Origin: Armatimonadota bacterium
GTDB lineage: Bacteria > Armatimonadota > Abditibacteriia > CG2-30-59-28
Assembly: GCA_016199605.1 (NCBI GenBank)
Contig: JACQGJ010000109.1
Span: forward strand, 1 to 10,574
Direction of reading: 5' to 3'
Length of the DNA: 10,574 nucleotides
Positions 5,858 to 10,574 of this stretch are shown here, in pieces; the stretch's first letter is position 1, and each line of letters starts with the position of its first letter. The notes under the pieces were generated by a model that saw only the letters and a list, made by a program, of their open reading frames with translations, was not told the DNA's origin and searched no databases. The position numbers and the translations under genes are program-made.

Positions 5858-7033
5858 CTATCCTCCGAACCCTGACGCCCCTCCGGGATTGACCGGAGCG
5901 GACGGCGCCGGCTGAGCGCTGGAGGCCTGGGTCATGGGAGGAATGATATCGGACAGGTTTACCGACACCGCTGACTCATTGGCCGTCAGAGAACCGCCCA
6001 CGTCGCCATCCACCACCCTCTTGAGGAACTTCCCGGCGATGTACTTTTGGGCACCGTGAGAGGTGTCCGTGATCTGGAAGGCAGCAAATCCAACGATATG
6101 GTAGTACGAAGAGCCTCCGAAGCCGCCCGCCCAACCACTGCTCGGAGCCGGGGTCAGATTCGACTGCATGAAGTCCCGGGTGTAAATGTTGTCAAAGACC
6201 GGCAAGAAAACTACATCCCCTACCCGTGCGTGGGCCTCGTGGATCGTGGAATCCCGGACCCCCGGATCACCGTCGATAAAGTCGCCATCCAACCCTCCAG
6301 TGGAGCCGGCGTAGATTCGCTCGGAGAACTCCCCCTGCACCCAATTCTTGAGTTCCGCGGTGCTGTAATTGGGGTCCTCGGTGCGGCCGTTTGGGTCTAT
6401 TGAGGAGTAAATGAAGTTGAAGTTGAGCCAACCACGTTGGCCGGAGACAGATTCTCCCGTCCAGGTGGTGGTCTTGTTTTCATCCCAGATTTTGAGCACG
6501 GTTCCGACGGTGGTGTTGTTGAGAACGTCATCGTCGATGGCAACAGGGAACAGGTTCTTGTTAAGTGAGCCTGTCGATCCTGCCTGTCCCACGGCTTCTG
6601 CGGAGGAAGTCTTGGCTTGGATCCCCAGGATACCTCCGAAGAAAGTCTTGTAGGTCGTTTGTGATCGAACGTAGACGCCTGTCGCCTGCGACGGCGGGGC
6701 CGAGCTCTCACCATAGGACGCCACGGAGCCGATCCTTTCCGTAGCGGTGACATACTCCACGTCGAGAGCCGAGGGTTCCCCGCCATTCTTGGCTACGTAA
6801 CTTTCCACAGCGGACCGAACCGCTTCGTTCGTAGTTGCGCCCAGAGCGAGTTCCCGCGCCCCCGCCAGGGCGCCCGAGTCCGCTGCGTTTTGCATGCGTC
6901 TCCGCTGCATATACACGTTACCTCCGTCGATCGCTAATCCTGCAAAGCTCAGGATCACGATCAGACCGAAAGCAACCATCGGCAGCGTCTGACCTTTCTG
7001 AGACCTCACTGCCTTGATCTGCAACCGCTTCAT
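5858..7033 (-). CDS. TadG-like putative Flp/Tad pilus-assembly protein
   Basis: The 391-residue product begins with a short basic segment and SQKGQTLPM, then one membrane segment (about 17-35), then GLAIDGGNVYMQRRRMQNAADSGALAGAREL (32-62). That is the hallmark N-terminal helix of TadE/TadG-like proteins (Pfam Tad-type domain), which are anchored in the inner membrane and assist Flp/Tad pili. The remainder (about 63-391) is a large extracytoplasmic region rich in Ser, Thr, Gly and Asn, ending in a Pro/Ala/Ser/Gly tail (SSAQPAPSAPVNPGGASGFGG region). No Glu follows the cleavage-like site as in TadE/F pseudopilins, so TadG is the better match. ATG 7033 is chosen because GGGGAGAGG lies just upstream; the frame is open to 7084 without an SD. 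No other tad genes are in the window. A c-di-GMP-I riboswitch heads its leader. Confidence 0.85.
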   Translation of the reverse strand: MKRLQIKAVRSQKGQTLPMVAFGLIVILSFAGLAIDGGNVYMQRRRMQNAADSGALAGARELALGATTNEAVRSAVESYVAKNGGEPSALDVEYVTATERIGSVASYGESSAPPSQATGVYVRSQTTYKTFFGGILGIQAKTSSAEAVGQAGSTGSLNKNLFPVAIDDDVLNNTTVGTVLKIWDENKTTTWTGESVSGQRGWLNFNFIYSSIDPNGRTEDPNYSTAELKNWVQGEFSERIYAGSTGGLDGDFIDGDPGVRDSTIHEAHARVGDVVFLPVFDNIYTRDFMQSNLTPAPSSGWAGGFGGSSYYHIVGFAAFQITDTSHGAQKYIAGKFLKRVVDGDVGGSLTANESAVSVNLSDIIPPMTQASSAQPAPSAPVNPGGASGFGG

Positions 7034-7147
7034 TGAACCTCTCCCCTTTTGGCCTTCCACGGTTGCCTTTGAATTGAAGCCCACCCTCTTGCCTACGGAT
7101 CCTTTTCGGACCGTCGGTTGCCGAATCTTGAGGTGGACCTCGGCGAA

Positions 7148-7236
7148 CCGTTTTCGGAAACCCGGCTACCCAGGTTTCTCCTGGGCCCGTGGCTTTGCGT
7201 CCCCGCCTTGCGGATCGGGTTTGCCTTTGTCGGAAG
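7148..7236 (-). ncRNA. cyclic-di-GMP-I (GEMM-I) riboswitch
   Basis: Read on the minus strand, the leader has the conserved GEMM-I blocks in order. They are ACAAAGGCAAACC (7230-7218), a P2 stem CCCG/CGGG enclosing CC-GCAA-GG with a GNRA tetraloop, the invariant GGGACGCAAAGCCACGGG (7203-7186), a P3 hairpin CCCAGG-AGAAA-CCTGGG, then GGGTAGCCGGGTTTCCG (7172-7156). The G expected at the position that separates c-di-GMP from cGAMP binding appears to be present (G in AAGGC; numbering from memory). It lies about 115 bases upstream of the TadG-like start codon on the same strand, so the second messenger likely controls this pilus gene. No T-run follows, which favours translational control or an unrecognised mechanism. 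Confidence 0.93.
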
Positions 7237-7239
7237 GCG

Positions 7240-7258
7240 CTGACAGTTCGACTGTCAG
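7240..7258. promoter_or_regulatory. perfect hairpin/dyad just upstream of the riboswitch
   Basis: CTGACAG (7240-7246) and CTGTCAG (7252-7258) form a 7-bp perfect dyad with a 5-base spacer, directly 5' of the aptamer on the minus strand. It could be an extra helix at the RNA 5' end or a protein operator. I see no convincing -35/-10 pair for the riboswitch transcript between here and 7340. Confidence 0.4.
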
Positions 7259-7397
7259 GAGTTACGTGCCACAGTGGTTGCCCCATCCTCACAATCGCGG
7301 GTGAATTCACGGGAAGTGTTTTCTTCCTGCTTACATGTGAGTGAGTTGGTTGAACGGTCTTTCCACGGAACAGGTGTCTTTCCGGCCTCCGCGAGGG

Positions 7398-7403
7398 TAT
7401 AAT
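7398..7403 (+). promoter_or_regulatory. candidate -10 box for the EamA-like transporter gene
   Basis: A perfect TATAAT stands about 40 bases ahead of the start codon. The matching -35 at 17 bases (TGTCTT, 7375-7380) is poor, so this rests on the -10 alone. Confidence 0.4.
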
Positions 7404-7442
7404 CCGGTGAAGTGGGGGAACAAATTGATAGGAGGTAAGGGC

Positions 7443-7853
7443 ATGTCTGTCAACGACATGATGTTGTTGCTATTCTCGGCTGCAACCTGGGGCGGTTGGG
7501 CCTTCCTGACGAAGATCGCGTCGACCGAGCTGTCTTCCACAACGACCCAGGTTATGAGTTGGTCGGGAAGCGCCCTGGTTGTTTTAACACTATGCACCAA
7601 GGGGTTCGAGTTGCGCTTCACCCCGCCATACTACGCAGCGATTGTGGCAGGAATTCTTGTCGCCCTCGGGAACCTCTGTTACTTCAAAGCTTCGAGGCAC
7701 GTGCCGGTTAGCATTGCCTATCCGATCGTCGCGCTGCACGTGCTGGTACCCGTGGTCCTGGGGGTTCTTCTACTGGGAGAAAAACTATCGCCGCAGAAGG
7801 GGCTTGGGATTGTTTGCGCCCTCGTGGCCATCCTGCTGTTGATTCGCAGTTAG
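7443..7853 (+). CDS. EamA/DMT-family half-size transporter
   Basis: The 136-residue product has about five hydrophobic segments (roughly 4-22, 34-50, 63-82, 89-111, 118-134). Its end is characteristic of one EamA domain: SIAYPIVALHVLVPVVLGVLLLGEKLSPQKGLGI, with the conserved Pro in the fourth helix and the GE(K/R)-x-x-x-x-x-x-G turn before the last helix. Full DMT permeases have two such domains and ten helices; single-domain proteins work as dimers. Substrates in this superfamily range from drugs to metabolites, so none is assigned. The ATG at 7443 is chosen because GGAGG (7431-7435) lies 7 bases upstream; the frame is also open back to 7341, without an SD. It is convergent with the first dioxygenase gene and overlaps its stop codon by 3 bases. 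Confidence 0.85.
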   Translation: MSVNDMMLLLFSAATWGGWAFLTKIASTELSSTTTQVMSWSGSALVVLTLCTKGFELRFTPPYYAAIVAGILVALGNLCYFKASRHVPVSIAYPIVALHVLVPVVLGVLLLGEKLSPQKGLGIVCALVAILLLIRS

Positions 7854-8674
7854 GAGAGGACCGCCGGTTCAAAGCCCTCACCGCAAGGGCCTCCGCCCTG
7901 GCTGATGGGATACTCGACCACGTTCCCGTCGAAATCCAGCAGAGGGAAGTACCAGCGGGATACCTGGGTGGTTCCCTTCGGCATGTAATGGCAAATGAAG
8001 GACCGTCGCCACAGGTCTTTGGTGCGGTTGGGCGCGGAACCGTGAATGACGCTCCCGTTGAAAAACAACACGTCGCCCGGCCTCAGATTCACTGGGATTG
8101 GTTTCACCCCGTCAGGAGGGCGGACGAGGTGGGAGGTGAAGCTTTCCGAGTCCTCAGCCATCTCCGGGCATACGATGCTCATTTTGTGTGTTCCCGGTAC
8201 CACGGAAAGCCCACCGTTTTCAGGTAAAGACGGGTCAATGGCCAGCCATGCCGCGACACACGTGCCGGGCTTCACTTCCAGGTAGAAGTTGTCCTGGTGC
8301 AGCGCCTGACCCCTGGCCCCAGGGGGCTTGAAGTAGAACATGCTCTGTGCAGCGATTGGCTCTTCCCCGAGCAGCACCCTCAACAGGAGGCGAATGCGGG
8401 AGTCAAGCAACGTCCGCATGGACAACTCGTCGTACCGGTGAGGCATCATCACCCGCGGGTATCGCTTCAGGGGATCGGAGGCGCCGTTTCCGTGCAAGTC
8501 CGGCTCCCAGTAACCTGGAATCGGTGTCCCCGCGACTCCGATCTCGTCAAATCTGTTCCTCAAGCCTTCTACTTCCTCGGACGAGAACAGATTCCGCACG
8601 ATCATGTATCCCCTGTCCTCATAGCAGAACAACTGGTCTGCCGTCAACGCGATTGGCTTGTGGGTGTTTTTCAT
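7850..8674 (-). CDS. phytanoyl-CoA dioxygenase (PhyH) family protein, copy 1
   Basis: PhyH proteins are Fe(II)/2-oxoglutarate oxygenases that hydroxylate lipids, amino acids or natural products. The 274-residue product has the iron triad: H126 and D128 in ALHQDNFYLE, and H211 in NGSVIHGSAPNRT, followed by R223/R224 suited to bind 2-oxoglutarate. The region AAWLAIDPSLPENGGLSVVPGTHK (141-164) is the typical PhyH core strand and loop, and RPGDVLFFNGSVIHG is classical. ATG 8674 (MKNTHKPIALTADQ) is chosen because it precedes the usual N-terminal helix; the frame is open to 8764 but would run into the upstream gene. AGGAG lies 12 bases away, a little far. It is the second of two tandem PhyH genes, 55 bases downstream of the other. 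Substrate unknown. Confidence 0.9.
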   Translation of the reverse strand: MKNTHKPIALTADQLFCYEDRGYMIVRNLFSSEEVEGLRNRFDEIGVAGTPIPGYWEPDLHGNGASDPLKRYPRVMMPHRYDELSMRTLLDSRIRLLLRVLLGEEPIAAQSMFYFKPPGARGQALHQDNFYLEVKPGTCVAAWLAIDPSLPENGGLSVVPGTHKMSIVCPEMAEDSESFTSHLVRPPDGVKPIPVNLRPGDVLFFNGSVIHGSAPNRTKDLWRRSFICHYMPKGTTQVSRWYFPLLDFDGNVVEYPISQGGGPCGEGFEPAVLS

Positions 8675-8729
8675 GGGTGAGTGGCGCTCCTGACTGGGCT
8701 GCTGAGAAAGGCTGTTCACCTGGCGCCAA

Positions 8730-9533
8730 TTACGCCGGCGGAGGCGTCCAATTGCCGTAGACATTCCACTCCATCCCCTCCACCGCGGGACGGAGGCCGT
8801 TCACCATGATCCCCGGTCGTCCCATCGCCTGGCCGCCGACCTGGCGGTTGCGCGGATTCCTGAAACCCAGTCGAACGACCCGGCGGATCAGGGGGGAGTG
8901 GTTCACCGCCGAACCATGGATCGTGTGAATGCTGAACAAAACCACGTCTCCGGAGGCTGCCGGACAGGAAACGGCATCCTGAATCCGGTACCGCTCCGTG
9001 GGCAGATGCGGGGAGCTGTTCTGCGTGATATGTTCGAGGGGTCCCAGCTTATGGCTTCCCGCAAGGAACTTCAGACACCCATTGTTCTCGTCCGTCGTGT
9101 CGACGTGAACGATGGCGTCGAGGTACTGTCCATTCTCATGAGGATAGAAGGGATAGTCCTGGTGCATGGGGAAGGGCATGCCTCCGCCGCCGGTTTTTGC
9201 GTGAAGGGTGCTGTGGTGCAACTCGACTTCAGGCCCGATGAGGTCCGCCAGAGCCTCCACAAGGTTGCGGTTCATGGCAGCACGGGTCCATGCTTGCGAA
9301 TAGTGGTGCAGCTCGTGAATATGCGTCAACTGGGCCTTCCGGTCTGCGTCCTCATCCTGCAAGTAGACTTTGCGCCACGGCCCCGTCCAGCCCTGGTTCG
9401 TGATCGCAAAGTTGTCCATGATGAAGCTCAACTCGTCGTCAAGTGCCTGCACCTCCACGGACGAGAAGACCTTCTCAAGACGAAGGTAGCTGTTCTCATT
9501 GAAGAATTCGATCTGTTCCTGGGAAAGCGACAT
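8730..9533 (-). CDS. phytanoyl-CoA dioxygenase (PhyH) family protein, copy 2
   Basis: The 267-residue product is a second PhyH-family Fe(II)/2-oxoglutarate oxygenase. Iron ligands are H124 and D126 in FPMHQDYPFYPHENGQ and H206 in IHTIHGSAVNHS; R217 lies 11 residues later, as expected for 2-oxoglutarate binding. The core IVHVDTTDENNGCLKFLAGSHKLGPLEH (141-168) is typical and resembles the ectoine-hydroxylase-like branch. It differs from the neighbouring copy along most of its length, so the pair is not a recent duplication. ATG 9533 (MSLSQEQIEFF) is chosen over an in-frame GTG at 9542; AGGTG lies 8 bases ahead of the ATG. It is the first gene of a likely two-gene unit. No substrate-giving neighbour (synthase, ectoine genes) is in view. 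Confidence 0.9.
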   Translation of the reverse strand: MSLSQEQIEFFNENSYLRLEKVFSSVEVQALDDELSFIMDNFAITNQGWTGPWRKVYLQDEDADRKAQLTHIHELHHYSQAWTRAAMNRNLVEALADLIGPEVELHHSTLHAKTGGGGMPFPMHQDYPFYPHENGQYLDAIVHVDTTDENNGCLKFLAGSHKLGPLEHITQNSSPHLPTERYRIQDAVSCPAASGDVVLFSIHTIHGSAVNHSPLIRRVVRLGFRNPRNRQVGGQAMGRPGIMVNGLRPAVEGMEWNVYGNWTPPPA

Positions 9534-9833
9534 GCCAATCACACCTTACGCGTCGGAGATTCCAAAGTCGGCGTTGGAGTCGTGGAGGTCCGGAGTGAGG
9601 GGAGGACCTACGATCCCGCATTCCGCCACACCATCCGTCCAGTTACCCGAAGGGCTAAGTTCGGCCCGCTATCTGCCGAACAATGATCCCCGAGACCCAC
9701 GCCGCTATGTAAACCGCCTTGTATTCTGGCGTGCAAAGGCCCAGATGTAAACGGGATTTGACAGGTATCTTGCGCTGTTGGCAGTCTGCGCCCTGTTGAC
9801 CGGAGAGCCGAGCGAGGGATGGGGTGATGAGGT
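9534..9833. other. about 300 bases without a convincing gene
   Basis: This is the gap between two minus-strand genes. It holds a dyad GTTCGGC/GCCGAAC (9659-9665 with 9675-9681), a weaker one AGGTCC/GGACCT (9586-9591 with 9604-9609), and an isolated plus-strand TTGACA (9758-9763) with no -10. Short plus-strand reading frames end at TAA 9748-9750 and TAG 9865-9867; the second reads like a signal-peptide core (RYLALLAVCALLTGEP) but has no start codon. The promoter for the dioxygenase pair should lie here, but I cannot point to it. Confidence 0.5.
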
Positions 9834-10367
9834 CTACGCGGCGAGGTTCCGCAAGGCTTCACAGTAGGCATCGAACGCGGGCTGTCCGAACAGGACAAAC
9901 CGCACTTCCCGGAGGTCCTGATGGGACTTCAGGTAATCCATGACTGTGGAAAGGGCAAGGCGAGCGGCCTCATCGATGGGGTAGCGGTAAGCGCCGGTGC
10001 TGATCGAGGGGAAGGCGACGGAGGTCACGCCGTTGGCAGAGGCGACTTCGAGACTTCGTCGGTAGCAGGAGGCGAGTTTCTCCGCTTCCCCCCGGCCTCC
10101 GCCTGAGTAGACGGGGCCGACAGTGTGGATCACGTATCTCGCCTTCAGCCGCCCTCCGCCGGTGATCTTCGCCTCGCCGGTCGGACAGCCGTTAAGCTTC
10201 CTGCACTCTTCGAGAATCTGGGGGCCGCCCTCGCGGTGGATCGTTCCGTCGACCCCTCCACCACCCAGCAAAGTGGTATTGGCTGCATTCACGATTGCTT
10301 CGGTGTCTTGCTGGGTGATGTCTCCCTCAAGCAGCTCAAGCGTTGATTGATTGATGGTAACTTGCAT
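9834..10367 (-). CDS. macro-domain protein (YmdB/MacroD-like ADP-ribose hydrolase)
   Basis: Macro domains bind ADP-ribose; the MacroD/YmdB type removes acetyl from O-acetyl-ADP-ribose and mono-ADP-ribose from acidic residues. The 177-residue product is a single domain with the type's signature: LLEGDITQQDTEAIVNAAN (12-30, with D16 for adenine contact), LLGGGGVDGTIHREGG (33-48, the glycine loop with the catalytic-type Asp D40), VIHTVGPVY (79-87), and FPSISTGAYRYPIDEAA (119-135, the phosphate loop). Length matches the family. ATG 10367 is chosen because AGGAG lies 8 bases upstream and the fold starts at once; the frame is open to 10481 but that stretch is the palindromic element. No ADP-ribosyltransferase or toxin partner is visible here. 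Confidence 0.93.
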   Translation of the reverse strand: MQVTINQSTLELLEGDITQQDTEAIVNAANTTLLGGGGVDGTIHREGGPQILEECRKLNGCPTGEAKITGGGRLKARYVIHTVGPVYSGGGRGEAEKLASCYRRSLEVASANGVTSVAFPSISTGAYRYPIDEAARLALSTVMDYLKSHQDLREVRFVLFGQPAFDAYCEALRNLAA

Positions 10368-10385
10368 GGACTTCTCTCCTCCCTG

Positions 10386-10522
10386 TAAGAGCGTGTTGAG
10401 AAAGCCCCTTGTAGTAACGAATTCATTCGTTCGCCCCCCCCGACTGGGCGCAAATAGGGGGCGTAGAATGACTGAAGTCATTACTACAAGGCGTTTCGGA
10501 AGGCTTTTCCAACACGCTCTAA
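10386..10522. mobile_element. second palindromic MITE-like element, TAA-flanked
   Basis: The element (10389-10519) is flanked by TAA (10386-10388 and 10520-10522). Its ends GAGCGTGTTG and CAACACGCTC are a perfect 10-bp inverted repeat, extended with two mismatches through GAAAGCC/GGCTTTT. Next, CCTTGTAGTAA (10407-10417) pairs perfectly with 10481-10491. Each arm then has its own small hairpin: AACGAAT-TC-ATTCGTT (10416-10431) and AATGACT-GA-AGTCATT (10467-10482). CGCCCCC (10432-10438) pairs with GGGGGCG (10457-10463) around the central loop. The right arm has about 10 extra bases. GAG-starting ends with a 3-bp TNA duplication resemble IS5-family groups (from memory). It has no transposase and sits 19 bases ahead of the macro-domain start codon. 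Confidence 0.8.
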
Positions 10523-10574
10523 TACTACAACCGCATTTGTCTTCGAGGGTGCATGGAAGTGCTCGGAAGCGGGA

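Noticed and set aside
7034..7084. Longer N-terminus for the TadG-like protein
   Set aside because: The added residues come from the riboswitch leader; the ATG at 7033 has a good SD and the usual N-terminal layout.
7261..7285. Possible sigma-54 promoter ahead of the riboswitch (minus-strand TGGCACG)
   Set aside because: The -12 half (TTGC at the correct spacing) is absent.
9659..9681. GTTCGGC/GCCGAAC hairpin as a terminator
   Set aside because: No T-run on either strand and not adjacent to a gene end; noted only as a dyad.
8898..9686. Long plus-strand open frame opposite the second dioxygenase gene
   Set aside because: Antisense shadow of a gene with intact catalytic motifs; no SD and no domain.
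9758..9763. Plus-strand TTGACA as a promoter
   Set aside because: No -10 at 16-18 bases and no plus-strand gene follows.
9751..9867. Plus-strand signal-peptide-like frame
   Set aside because: It has no start codon, is only about 38 residues, and overlaps the end of the macro-domain gene.

Overview
This window is bacterial chromosome of fairly high GC (about 58% by eye) with GTG and ATG starts and Shine-Dalgarno sites. No gene fixes the taxon. A ribosomal protein S20 gene beside murJ, a c-di-GMP-I riboswitch ahead of a TadG-like gene, paired phytanoyl-CoA-dioxygenase-like genes, and a Gfo/Idh/MocA dehydrogenase next to a sugar isomerase/epimerase are a mix I associate with environmental, sugar-degrading lineages (Armatimonadota, Poribacteria, Latescibacterota, Planctomycetota). 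That placement is a guess from gene content.

Left part (1-1844). murJ (lipid II flippase, minus strand, cut by the window edge) and rpsT (S20, plus strand) are divergent, and their candidate promoters interleave. rpsT has a long leader with a second strong ribosome binding site and a small overlapping ORF, and it ends in a good intrinsic terminator. A small unknown protein gene follows.

Middle-left (1845-4590). Three minus-strand genes lie head to tail: Gfo/Idh/MocA oxidoreductase, TIM-barrel sugar isomerase/epimerase, and a short CinA. The first two probably work together on a sugar or polyol; CinA may only share the transcript.

Centre (4591-5857). A 141-bp almost fully palindromic mobile element, flanked by an exact 9-bp direct repeat, sits ahead of a polysaccharide pyruvyl transferase gene. 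That gene is followed by a strong hairpin and a 17-bp tandem repeat.

Middle-right (5858-7853). An orphan TadG-like pilus-assembly protein gene (minus) lies behind a near-textbook cyclic-di-GMP-I riboswitch. A half-size EamA/DMT transporter gene (plus) runs away from it.

Right part (7854-10574). Two phytanoyl-CoA-dioxygenase-like genes lie in tandem on the minus strand, the last one sharing stop-codon bases with the transporter gene. Then come about 300 bases with no convincing gene, a macro-domain gene (minus), and directly upstream of that gene a second palindromic element of about 131 bp.

The most unusual feature is that the two palindromic elements, though unrelated in their ends, share one internal design: each arm carries GTAG followed at once by a short perfect hairpin with a 2-nt loop. 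That is the layout of REP sequences mobilised by RAYT-type transposases. I see no new multi-gene defence or biosynthetic system here.
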